Below are positions 1-6,752 of a DNA stretch of 50,530 nt, in pieces. The stretch's first letter is position 1; each line of letters starts with the position of its first letter. Source of the DNA: Bdellovibrionales bacterium (lineage in GTDB: Bacteria > Bdellovibrionota > Bdellovibrionia > Bdellovibrionales > UBA1609); contig SKYF01000060.1 of NCBI GenBank assembly GCA_007128005.1, forward strand, positions 1 through 50,530. The letters are read 5' to 3'. The notes under the pieces were generated by a model, which saw only the letters and a program-made list of their open reading frames with translations, did not search any database and was not told the origin of the DNA. The translations under genes and the position numbers were made by a program.

Positions 1-450
1 GCCATTGAGCAAGGAAGCATCAATGTACTTCCCAGGCTGTATGCTTTGCGCAAGAGTGATGCCGATCAGAATTGAGATGGTGGTGGTCCCAACAAAAAAA
101 CCAAGTGCAGCCAGCCCCACGCGCTTGAGTCTTTCCATGCTCTCACTGGAGGCGATGCCGCTGATAATGGAGGCAAAAATCAAGGGCACCACAATCATTT
201 GAATGACGGAGAGAAAAATCTGACCCGGCAGAGCCAGCCAATCGCTAATGGTCTTGGCTGTAGCGGGCTCCACCCAGCCCACACTCGGACCAATGAGGAT
301 GCCGCTTACCACTCCCAGCAGGAGTCCGATCAGGACTTGAAGCCAGAGTCGGCCGCGGATCAGGGAATTGAGACTGTCACTTAAGTCTTCAAGCCCTTTG
401 ATGACCTTTGAATCTTTACGCGAGAGGATTCCTGGAAGTCGTGGTCGCAT
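1..450 (-). CDS. Dicarboxylate/amino acid:cation symporter (DAACS), N-terminal part
   Basis: The minus strand is open from an ATG at 450 to the window edge, giving the first 150 residues; the C-terminus is outside. After a charged stretch of about 35 residues there are hydrophobic segments near 38-55, 75-100 and 110-130. The segment with IQMIVVPLIFASIISGIAS is typical of the SDF/DAACS family (GltP/DctA-like), which imports dicarboxylates or acidic amino acids with Na+ or H+ across the inner membrane. The conserved SSS and NMDGT motifs would lie beyond the window, so family rests on the N-terminus only. No convincing Shine-Dalgarno sequence precedes the ATG. A second DAACS gene lies at 37945-39228. 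Confidence 0.8.
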   Translation of the reverse strand, partial: MRPRLPGILSRKDSKVIKGLEDLSDSLNSLIRGRLWLQVLIGLLLGVVSGILIGPSVGWVEPATAKTISDWLALPGQIFLSVIQMIVVPLIFASIISGIASSESMERLKRVGLAALGFFVGTTTISILIGITLAQSIQPGKYIDASLLNG

Positions 451-536
451 CCTGACTTTATAGCGAAGCTTTCAGCCAGGGGGAACCCTAAGGGAGCCAT
501 GCCGCAGAGCACCCTTCCCTCCTACCCATGGATTTT

Positions 537-851
537 CTAAGAAGCCATTTCTTGGATTTGGTCTAGAGGTATTCGATACTCCCGCCCAATCTTTTTTGAT
601 TGAATTTTACCAGAGTGAATCCACCGTAGAAGGGTTCGCTCATTTTTTCCTAATATTTTCGCGGCCGCCTCCACAGTGATCCAAACTTCGTCTGATTCTG
701 CAAGATCGAGGACCTGCAATTCGATCAGCTCCCCTTTTTTATTAAAACCAGCAAAGACATTTTCTGCCACCTGATGGTCTCGAGAGACTTTTCCGGAGCG
801 AAACACCAGCGTCACAGCATCCGCCGATTTATCAAAATCAATCTTCAGCAT
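537..851 (-). CDS. DUF2283-like domain fused to excisionase-type helix-turn-helix
   Basis: 104 aa. Residues 1-50 (DKSADAVTLVFR, then NVFAGFNKKGELIELQVLD) look like the small beta-rich DUF2283 fold: a substrate-free statement of the D-x-x-x-D-A-x-x-L and D-G/E-L-I-x-L-x-V-L-x pattern. Residues 55-104 (WITVEAAAKILGKNERTLLRWIHSGKIQSKKIGREYRIP) match the HTH_17/MerR-like winged helix of excisionases and many antitoxins. It is probably a small DNA-binding regulator. It is monocistronic here with no toxin-like ORF on either side. Molecular role is unknown; the domain calls are from pattern recognition. Confidence 0.75.
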   Translation of the reverse strand: MLKIDFDKSADAVTLVFRSGKVSRDHQVAENVFAGFNKKGELIELQVLDLAESDEVWITVEAAAKILGKNERTLLRWIHSGKIQSKKIGREYRIPLDQIQEMAS

Positions 852-985
852 AAGGACTCCAATTTACTAAAACAGTCACCACAACCAAATTGGGCTGTTC
901 CAAAGCCAAGGAGGCACATAAGGCATTGTCCCTCCTTGGCCAACAACATCAGGGATGAGGTAAGTCTATAATGGCCACAGCTCGA

Positions 986-1579
986 TTAGTCTTTGATAAA
1001 CACTGAGTACATACCGCGAAGGTCTCCCGTCTTGAAGCCATGGGCTTTGTCTTCAGGGTAGTTCTGTCGAACAAACTCAGGCCGGCTGTCCTGGGCTCCA
1101 TGGCAGTGAAGGCAGGAGCTGGCCACTCGGATGGGCACATAGAGATGAACTCCGGAGATCATCTCCTCATTGACCTTTATTTGACCAGGTCTGGCCTGCA
1201 TTTTGAGGTTAGGATTGGCCTTGAGCCAGGCCAATTCCCTGGCCTCTTCTTCTGAGGCTTTGTTGTTGGGGTTGCGGTAGCGAGTGGAGACTTGTTTGGC
1301 CTGATAGCCCTTTTCCTCGGCCCAGGCGCGGACCTGTTGGCCGATGGGAGCGCAGACTCTTCGAAAGTCCTCGATGGTCACTTCCTCTTGGCCCTCAAGG
1401 GTTGAAGCCAAGCCCTCGCGCAGGGTGGAAAAGGAGGTCAGCGTGCCGACAGCTTCAGTTACGGCCTGTTGTTGCTTAGGACTGAGTTTTGGCCGGGCCT
1501 GAAGGCTTGGTACTAATAAGACCAAGCCAAAGACCGGGATTAAACTCAAACTCACTTTTCTCAGGCTCATTCTCTTCAT
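986..1579 (-). CDS. Exported DUF3365 (Tll0287-like) c-type haem protein
   Basis: 197 aa. The N-terminus (KRMSLRKVSLSLIPVFGLVLLVPSLQA) is a signal peptide with cleavage expected after SLQA at about residue 28. The mature part has the DUF3365 pattern, and a single CxxCH haem-attachment motif (SSCLHCHG) about residue 155, so one covalently bound haem in the periplasm is expected. Such domains act as redox or gas/ligand sensors or electron carriers; the exact role here is unknown. It follows the two YeeE/YedE genes on the same strand after a 55-bp gap holding a dispersed repeat, so it may be read with the sulfur module. Start is the ATG at 1579. Confidence 0.8.
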   Translation of the reverse strand: MKRMSLRKVSLSLIPVFGLVLLVPSLQARPKLSPKQQQAVTEAVGTLTSFSTLREGLASTLEGQEEVTIEDFRRVCAPIGQQVRAWAEEKGYQAKQVSTRYRNPNNKASEEEARELAWLKANPNLKMQARPGQIKVNEEMISGVHLYVPIRVASSCLHCHGAQDSRPEFVRQNYPEDKAHGFKTGDLRGMYSVFIKD

Positions 1580-1604
1580 CGCAGACTCCTATTGACGGGC
1601 CGCA

Positions 1605-1628
1605 TATCCAAACACGGCCTGGCACCTT
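1605..1628 (-). repeat. 24-bp dispersed repeat, copy 1
   Basis: Read on the minus strand this is AAGGTGCCAGGCCGTGTTTG followed by GATA, identical over all 24 bases to 6654-6677 on the plus strand. It begins 6 bases past the stop codon of the upstream minus-strand YeeE/YedE gene, in the same orientation as that gene. Confidence 0.85.
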
Positions 1629-1634
1629 ACGTGC

Positions 1635-2072
1635 TTAACGGTTCAGCTGGAGCTTCTTATCCACCTGCCTAAACAGGAACATTCCCACTAGCATACTCAC
1701 CACAAAAATGACAGGCCTTGTTTCGAAACTTGCAAGAGAAGCCACAGCGGGGCCTGGGCAGTAGCCAGCCAGGCCCCAGCCGACTCCAAACAGCAGAGCC
1801 CCAATCATCAAAGCTGGTGTCAGGTCCTTTTTGGTGGGCACATGCCACTTTTCAGCCAGAAGCGGGGAGGGGCGATGTCGAGTGAACCAGTAAGTGACAG
1901 CGTGAACCCCAATGGCACCAATCATGACAAACATCAGTGAGGGGTCCCAGTTGCCAAACAGGTCTAAAAAGCCCACCACCTTTGCCGGCTGAGTCATGCC
2001 GGAAAGGCCCAAGCCCAGAGCAAAGATAAAACCGACAAGAAAAGAAACAAAAGAAGTTTTTACTTTTATCAT
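1635..2072 (-). CDS. YeeE/YedE-type membrane protein, second half (DUF6691/PmpB-like)
   Basis: 145 aa with about four membrane segments. The glycine-rich GVGWGLAGYCPGPAVA motif with its cysteine is the hallmark of the C-terminal half of YeeE/YedE sulfur-compound transporters; thiosulfate or sulfide/polysulfide transport is the known family role. The ATG at 2072 overlaps the stop of the preceding gene (ATGA at 2069-2072), so the two halves are translationally coupled and presumably form one transporter. A longer in-frame start upstream would overlap the previous gene by nearly 190 bases and is rejected. Confidence 0.88.
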   Translation of the reverse strand: MIKVKTSFVSFLVGFIFALGLGLSGMTQPAKVVGFLDLFGNWDPSLMFVMIGAIGVHAVTYWFTRHRPSPLLAEKWHVPTKKDLTPALMIGALLFGVGWGLAGYCPGPAVASLASFETRPVIFVVSMLVGMFLFRQVDKKLQLNR

Positions 2073-2494
2073 GACAAAACTCCCATCGTGCGAAAGAGGT
2101 AAACGGCGACAATACCAGCCACCATAAAGGTCACTGTGGCGAGTAGCGAGCGCGTGGAAAAGCGACTGATTCCACAAACTCCGTGGCCACTGGTGCAACC
2201 ACTGCCCATAATGGTGCCAAAGCCCACAAGTAAGCCTGCGACCACCACCGTCCAATCAGGGGAATTCAAAGCCCCGGCAAAAAAGCTCGGGTTGATCAGG
2301 CTGAGTGCAAACCCACCCAGAACCAGACCCCCAATAAAGGCCATTCGCCAGGAGCGGTCTCCTTCAACGTTAGCCAAGGCTCCGTTGATAATTCCGCTAA
2401 TTCCAGTGACTCGTCCATTCCAGATCAACATGATCGAAACAGAGACTCCAATTAAAACCCCGCCCACCAGGGCGTAAATCCAATCCATAGGCAT
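2069..2494 (-). CDS. YeeE/YedE-type membrane protein, first half (PmpA-like)
   Basis: 141 aa from the second of two consecutive ATG codons; the first is at 2497. The strong Shine-Dalgarno GGGAGG lies at 2501-2506, which is a better distance from 2494 than from 2497. Four hydrophobic segments are visible. The motif GSGCTSGHGVCGISR carries the two conserved cysteines of YeeE/YedE transporters, thought to relay sulfur through transient thiol contacts. With the overlapping downstream half it should form a full inner-membrane sulfur-compound transporter. It is next to a Crp-family regulator and a persulfide dioxygenase, as in sulfide-detoxification clusters of other proteobacteria. Confidence 0.9.
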   Translation of the reverse strand: MPMDWIYALVGGVLIGVSVSIMLIWNGRVTGISGIINGALANVEGDRSWRMAFIGGLVLGGFALSLINPSFFAGALNSPDWTVVVAGLLVGFGTIMGSGCTSGHGVCGISRFSTRSLLATVTFMVAGIVAVYLFRTMGVLS

Positions 2495-2524
2495 CATTCA
2501 CCTCCCATTTTTTTTTCATTAAAA

Positions 2525-2583
2525 CTACACAAATAGATTGCCACGCAAGGGAGCTACACTGAGATGTGCCAGAGCACAATTGG
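2525..2583 (-). promoter_or_regulatory. Promoter/operator of the YeeE/YedE operon
   Basis: In gene direction there is a 21-bp site (2583-2563, beginning CCAATTGTGC and ending TGGCACATC), then exactly 25 bp, then TCTATTTGTGTAG (2537-2525). The same layout occurs before the persulfide dioxygenase at 3424-3482: 18 of 21 and 11 of 13 bases agree. The site contains TGTGC-N4-GCACA, plausible for the adjacent Crp-family protein. Promoter function is inferred. Confidence 0.7.
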
Positions 2584-2610
2584 CAGTAAAAAAAATATTG
2601 AGTAAAAGTT

Positions 2611-3279
2611 TTAAGAGGCCTCAGTTTCCTGCAGAGCCAAAAGCCCCTGACGGTCGAGAACCTCTATATTTCTACCATCTTGACGCACCAAACCCCTGGC
2701 TTCAAGCTCAGCCAAGGCCTTGATCACTGTGGACACAGTGCTGGCGCAAAAGTTGGCAATCTCCTGCCGCGTCCACTTGTGAGCGGGGTGAAGTTCCTTT
2801 AGATAGATCACCGCTTGGGCGGTGCGGGCCAGAATTTGGTTCTCTAAAATCATCACTCGCTGGATCTCGGCCTGGCGTAGCTCCTTGGAGAGGGCCACCA
2901 CCACATCTTTATAGAGGTAGGGGTGACCTTTTAAAATATCAAAAATCACCGACTTAGGAATGAGCTTGAGGGATGTCGGTTCAAGGGCAATGGTGGAGCC
3001 ATGGTAGCCCTCGTTGGCAAACAGAGAGCGATGGCCAAAGAACTGGTCTTCGCGAAAAAAGCGCAGCAGGTGCTCCTTTCCTGAAGAGGCTCCAATCAGC
3101 ACAAGACCCACCAGGCCGGTCTTTACAAAGTAAAGGCCTTGAGGGGTGTCGCCCTCTCGGTAGATAAAGTCCCCGCGCTTAAACTCCAGGGAACGGGCTG
3201 AGGACTCCAATTGAATCTTTATCTCTGGAGCCAGATAACTCCAAAATTCACTAAAAAACACTTTATTATAGTCTCCCAT
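2611..3279 (-). CDS. Crp/Fnr-family transcriptional regulator
   Basis: 222 aa. An N-terminal cyclic-nucleotide-binding-type beta roll (about 10-125, with FKRGDFIYREGDTPQGLYFVKTG) is joined by a long dimerisation helix to a C-terminal winged HTH (about 165-200, WTRQEIANFCASTVSTVIKALAEL). There is no N-terminal cysteine cluster, so it is not an Fe-S Fnr. The only cysteine visible is in the HTH turn. It lies between the YeeE/YedE operon and the divergent persulfide dioxygenase and is the likely regulator of both, through the shared site at 2563-2583 and 3424-3444. The effector is not evident. Confidence 0.9.
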   Translation of the reverse strand: MGDYNKVFFSEFWSYLAPEIKIQLESSARSLEFKRGDFIYREGDTPQGLYFVKTGLVGLVLIGASSGKEHLLRFFREDQFFGHRSLFANEGYHGSTIALEPTSLKLIPKSVIFDILKGHPYLYKDVVVALSKELRQAEIQRVMILENQILARTAQAVIYLKELHPAHKWTRQEIANFCASTVSTVIKALAELEARGLVRQDGRNIEVLDRQGLLALQETEAS

Positions 3280-3423
3280 CTGCTCTGCCTGACTTTAGTG
3301 TTTCACTCTGAGACACTCAAGGCCTTAGGGCTGAAAATAACCCGAAATCCCTTCATTTTTCGTGGTTAATGCGGCGCACACTCAGGGAGGCAAGCCCATC
3401 CTTCGGGCCGTTGATTGTGGCCA

Positions 3424-3482
3424 CCAATTATGTGCTGGCACATCTGCATTGCTCCGGTGCTCCGGTTAGTCTATCAGTGTAG
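3424..3482 (+). promoter_or_regulatory. Promoter/operator of the persulfide dioxygenase gene
   Basis: A 21-bp site (3424-3444, CCAATTATGTGC then TGGCACATC) is followed by exactly 25 bp and TCTATCAGTGTAG (3470-3482). It holds the perfect inverted repeat ATGTGC-TG-GCACAT at 3430-3443. Its partner is at 2525-2583 in front of the YeeE/YedE operon. The site lies 77 bp before the ATG at 3522 and could also control the divergent regulator gene. Confidence 0.72.
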
Positions 3483-3521
3483 CTGAGACTCGTTTTAACC
3501 AACAACAGAAAGAGGTGACTT

Positions 3522-4382
3522 ATGAAACCCACAGTGAAGGAATTTTTTGACAAGGACACATGGACACTCACCTATGTGGTCTTTGATCCCTCCAGCAAAG
3601 ACGCTGTGGTTTTGGACCCTGTATGGGACTATGACCCGGCGGCCTCTAAGGTCAGCACAAAGTCTGCTGAAGAGGTCTTGGACTTTATCAAGGGCAATGA
3701 GTTAAAGGTCCACTATATTCTTGAGACCCATGCCCACGCTGACCATATCTCGGGAGCCCAAGTGCTCAAGGAAAAACTTCCTGATGTGAAGATCGGAATT
3801 GGGGCCAACATCACGAAGGTGCAAGAGGTCTTTAAGGGAGTTTTTAATTTGAACCCTGAGTTTCAAACGGATGGCAGTCAGTTTGACCTGCTGCTCAAAG
3901 AGGGAGAGCCCCTCAAGGCGGGAACTCTGACCATTGAGACCATGTACACTCCTGGCCACACACCGGCCTGTGCCAGCTATGTGATCGGGGATGCCGTGTT
4001 CACTGGAGACGCTCTGTTTATGCCCGACTATGGAACTGGGCGCTGTGATTTTCCTGCGGGCAATGCTGAAGATCTCTATGTCTCGGTTCACGACAAAATT
4101 TACTCCTTGCCGGACGAGACCAGAGTTTTCACCGGCCATGACTATATGCCCGGGGGGCGCCCGGTGGCCTTTGAGTCCACTATCAAGGAGCAAAAGGAAA
4201 ACAATATTCATATCAAGGCGACCACCACCCGCGAGGAGTTTGTGGAGTTTCGCACCAGCAGAGATCGCACTCTAGCGGCCCCAAGGCTTTTGTTGCCCAG
4301 TGTGCAGGTGAATATCGATGCAGGAAAGCTGCCTGCTCCTGAAAACAACGGAGTCAGTTACTTAAAGATGCCCATTCGCTAG
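3522..4382 (+). CDS. MBL-fold persulfide dioxygenase (ETHE1/Blh-like)
   Basis: 286 aa, cytoplasmic. The metallo-beta-lactamase signature HxHxDH is at His70, His72, Asp74 and His75, with His146 (YTPGHTPAC), Asp163 (FTGDALF) and His206 (FTGHDYMPGG) completing the mononuclear iron site expected of sulfur dioxygenases. Family members oxidise glutathione persulfide to sulfite and GSH. The C-terminal extension (FRTSRDRTLAAPRLLLPSVQ) is typical of the Blh/ETHE1-like group and separates it from glyoxalase II. Ribosome binding site AGAGGTG precedes the ATG. Divergent from the Crp-type gene and linked to it by a shared promoter motif. Confidence 0.9.
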   Translation: MKPTVKEFFDKDTWTLTYVVFDPSSKDAVVLDPVWDYDPAASKVSTKSAEEVLDFIKGNELKVHYILETHAHADHISGAQVLKEKLPDVKIGIGANITKVQEVFKGVFNLNPEFQTDGSQFDLLLKEGEPLKAGTLTIETMYTPGHTPACASYVIGDAVFTGDALFMPDYGTGRCDFPAGNAEDLYVSVHDKIYSLPDETRVFTGHDYMPGGRPVAFESTIKEQKENNIHIKATTTREEFVEFRTSRDRTLAAPRLLLPSVQVNIDAGKLPAPENNGVSYLKMPIR

Positions 4383-4383
4383 T

Positions 4384-4418
4384 TAGTGACTGGCGCAAAA
4401 CCGCCAAATACAGCGTTG
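4384..4418 (+). repeat. Truncated copy of palindromic repeat element
   Basis: Two bases after the dioxygenase stop codon, AGTGACTGGCGCAAAACCGC and the following CAAATACAGCGTTG repeat the reverse complement of one end of the element at 34213-34339, with a single mismatch. The rest of that element is absent here, so this is a solo end or remnant. Confidence 0.8.
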
Positions 4419-4437
4419 ATCTCCTCTCCATTGTATG

Positions 4438-4460
4438 CTCCCCTTAAGTTTTAAGGGGAG
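4438..4460. other. Perfect 10-bp inverted repeat before the TVP38-FAD gene
   Basis: CTCCCCTTAA (4438-4447), three-base loop GTT, TTAAGGGGAG (4451-4460). No run of T follows on either side. It could end the dioxygenase transcript or be an operator or leader hairpin for the next gene, whose likely start (TTG 4483) lies just downstream. Confidence 0.6.
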
Positions 4461-4482
4461 TTGTTGTGGGGGGGCTGTTGTG

Positions 4483-6645
4483 TTGAAAAGTGGCTGGCAG
4501 AAAAAAGTATTTGTCCTCGGGCTGATTGGTCTTATTTTCTACGGAGTTCATTTCTTTGGCCTGGGGCAGTACCTGTCCCTTGAGGCCCTCAAAGAACACC
4601 AGCAAAGTCTAGATGAGTTCTATCAGCAACAGCCGCTGTTGATGGTGGGGCTGTTTTGTCTGGTCTATATTGTCTCAACAGCTCTGTCCATTCCCGGAGC
4701 CCTCGTGCTGACCCTGGCGGGAGGGGCTCTCTTTGGCTTTGCAGTGGGCTTGGTGGCCGTCTCTCTTTCCAGTACCATTGGGGCCACCCTGGCCTTCTTG
4801 GTGTCGCGGTTTTTACTCCGCGACTGGGTGCAGTCAAAGTTTCGCGACAAGCTCTACCGGATCAACCGAGGGGTGGAGAAGGAGGGAGTGTTTTATCTTT
4901 TTACCTTAAGGCTTGTCCCCCTGTTTCCCTTTTTTTTGATCAACTTGGTGATGGGGCTGACCCCTATTCGCACTGGGGCCTATTTTATCGTAAGCCTTAT
5001 TGGGATGCTGCCCGGAACGGCCGTCTATGTGAATGCGGGCACTCAGTTGGCCCGTCTGGATTCGCTGGGGGGGCTGCTCTCACCCCAACTGATTCTCTCC
5101 TTTGCCCTGATTGGGGTTTTGCCTTTGGCCTCAAAGCGAATGTTAGATTTTTTAAAGGCACGCAAGAGTCTTAGACGCTTTCAGCGGCCCAAGCAATTTG
5201 ACTTCAATATGGTGGTCATTGGCGGCGGCAGTGCAGGACTGGTGTCGGCTTATATTGCCGCTGCTGTCAAAGCCAAGGTGGCCCTGATCGAAAAACACAA
5301 AATGGGTGGAGATTGTCTGAACACGGGCTGTGTTCCGAGCAAGGCCCTGATCCGCTCGGCCAAGATCCTCAACTACGCCAAGCGAGCTCGGGAGTTTGGC
5401 TTGCCCCAGATGGGATCGGGACAGGAAAAGGCCGACTTGTCTGAAGTGATGGACCGAGTGAAAAAGATCATTGCCCGCATTGAACCCCATGACTCCATGG
5501 AGCGCTATCGAGGTCTAGGGGTGGATTGCTTTGAAGGGCAGGCTAAAATCCTCAGCCCCTTTGAGGTCCAGGTGGGGGACAGAGTTCTGACCACCAAAAA
5601 CATCGTGATTGCCACGGGAGCGGGGCCCTTGATCCCTGATCTTCCCGGTTTGGATCAGGTGGGCTTTTTGACCAGCGACAATGTGTGGGAGCAAAAAGAG
5701 CTTCCCAAAAGGCTGCTGGTGCTGGGTGCTGGACCCATTGGCTGTGAACTCGCCCAGGCCTTCTCGCGCCTTGGCAGTCAGGTGAGCTTGGTGGAGATGG
5801 GCGATAGGATCTTGGGGCGAGAGGACGTGGAGGTCTCTGAGCTGGTTCTAAAGCGCTTTGTGGAGGAGGGCATTGAGGTGAAGACGGCTCACCGGGCTCT
5901 TCGCCTAGAGGCGGGCTCTCAAGCTCAGCCCCACACACTGATTTGCGAGCATCAGGGGCAGGAAGTGGCCCTTGAGTTTGATCAGATTTTACTGGCCTTG
6001 GGGCGCAAAGCCAACGTTACGGGCTTTGGCTTGGAAGAGCTGGGAGTTGAGATCTCTGAAAGTGGGACCCTGGTGGCCGATGAGTTTATGCGTGTGACGA
6101 ATTACCCCAATATCTACGTCTGTGGGGATGTCACCGGCCCTTTTCAGTTCACCCATGTGGCTAGCCACCAGGCTTGGTTTGTGGCCGTCAATGCCCTTTT
6201 TAGCCCCTTTAAGCGCTTTGTGGTCGACTACCGAGTTATTCCCTGGTGCACATTTGTCGATCCAGAGGTGGCCCGGGTTGGGGTCAATGAAGAGGAGGCC
6301 AAGGAAAGGGGGATCGACTATCAAGTCACCCGCTATAGCCTTGAAGGCTTGGACAGGGCCATTGCCGACGGCGAGGCCCATGGCTTTGTCAAGGTTCTCA
6401 CCCCGCCCGGCAGTGACCGAATTTTGGGCGCCACCATTGTGGGCCCCCACGCGGGTGACATCATGGCCGAGTACGTACTGGCCATGAAGTATGGCTTGGG
6501 CCTCAATAAAATTCTAGGCACCATTCACATCTACCCCACCCTTGCTGAGGCCAATAAATTTGCCGCTGGAGTCTGGAAAAAGGCCACAGCCCCACAGGGA
6601 GCCCTGCGCTGGCTAGAGCGCTTCCATTCCTGGCGAAGAAGTTAA
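4483..6645 (+). CDS. Fusion of TVP38/TMEM64 membrane domain and FAD-dependent disulfide oxidoreductase
   Basis: About 720 aa. Residues 1-235 form the VTT/SNARE-associated (DedA-superfamily) membrane domain with about six hydrophobic segments. A basic linker leads to a class I flavin disulfide reductase: the FAD GxGxxG site (VVIGGGSAG), the redox-active pair in GGDCLNTGCVPSKA, an NAD(P)H site (VLGAGPIGCELA), a second FAD motif (YVCGDVTG), and a C-terminal dimerisation domain with IHIYPTLAE. It resembles mercuric reductase and dihydrolipoamide dehydrogenase; electron acceptor unknown. I prefer TTG 4483 (GTG 4480 also possible) because G7 at 4468-4474 is well spaced; the ATG at 4435 would put a 10-bp hairpin inside the coding sequence. 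Likely part of the sulfur module. Confidence 0.88.
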   Translation: MKSGWQKKVFVLGLIGLIFYGVHFFGLGQYLSLEALKEHQQSLDEFYQQQPLLMVGLFCLVYIVSTALSIPGALVLTLAGGALFGFAVGLVAVSLSSTIGATLAFLVSRFLLRDWVQSKFRDKLYRINRGVEKEGVFYLFTLRLVPLFPFFLINLVMGLTPIRTGAYFIVSLIGMLPGTAVYVNAGTQLARLDSLGGLLSPQLILSFALIGVLPLASKRMLDFLKARKSLRRFQRPKQFDFNMVVIGGGSAGLVSAYIAAAVKAKVALIEKHKMGGDCLNTGCVPSKALIRSAKILNYAKRAREFGLPQMGSGQEKADLSEVMDRVKKIIARIEPHDSMERYRGLGVDCFEGQAKILSPFEVQVGDRVLTTKNIVIATGAGPLIPDLPGLDQVGFLTSDNVWEQKELPKRLLVLGAGPIGCELAQAFSRLGSQVSLVEMGDRILGREDVEVSELVLKRFVEEGIEVKTAHRALRLEAGSQAQPHTLICEHQGQEVALEFDQILLALGRKANVTGFGLEELGVEISESGTLVADEFMRVTNYPNIYVCGDVTGPFQFTHVASHQAWFVAVNALFSPFKRFVVDYRVIPWCTFVDPEVARVGVNEEEAKERGIDYQVTRYSLEGLDRAIADGEAHGFVKVLTPPGSDRILGATIVGPHAGDIMAEYVLAMKYGLGLNKILGTIHIYPTLAEANKFAAGVWKKATAPQGALRWLERFHSWRRS

Positions 6646-6653
6646 AAGGCTAA

Positions 6654-6677
6654 AAGGTGCCAGGCCGTGTTTGGATA
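6654..6677 (+). repeat. 24-bp dispersed repeat, copy 2
   Basis: Identical over 24 bases to the minus strand of 1605-1628. It begins 8 bases past the TAA of the oxidoreductase fusion, again in the orientation of the upstream gene, so both copies sit in the same place in a 3' untranslated region. Confidence 0.85.
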
Positions 6678-6710
6678 CATGGTGAGTCATCTTGTGTCTA
6701 GAGGCAGGGA

Positions 6711-6730
6711 GTTCGAGGCCGAGCTCGAAC
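6711..6730. terminator. Hairpin between convergent genes
   Basis: GTTCGAG (6711-6717), loop GCCGAG, CTCGAAC (6724-6730) lies between two convergent stop codons at 6645 and 6753. The position fits a shared terminator, but neither strand has a T tract after the stem. Confidence 0.45.
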
Positions 6731-6752
6731 CCCCGTTCATAGAAAAACTGAA

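Noticed and set aside
1635-2255. Extended start for the second YeeE/YedE half
   Set aside because: The extension lies in another frame of the first half; the ATGA overlap at 2069-2072 explains the start.
5552-5938. Proline/serine-rich ORF on the minus strand within the oxidoreductase gene
   Set aside because: Shadow of GC-rich codons of a clear flavoprotein.
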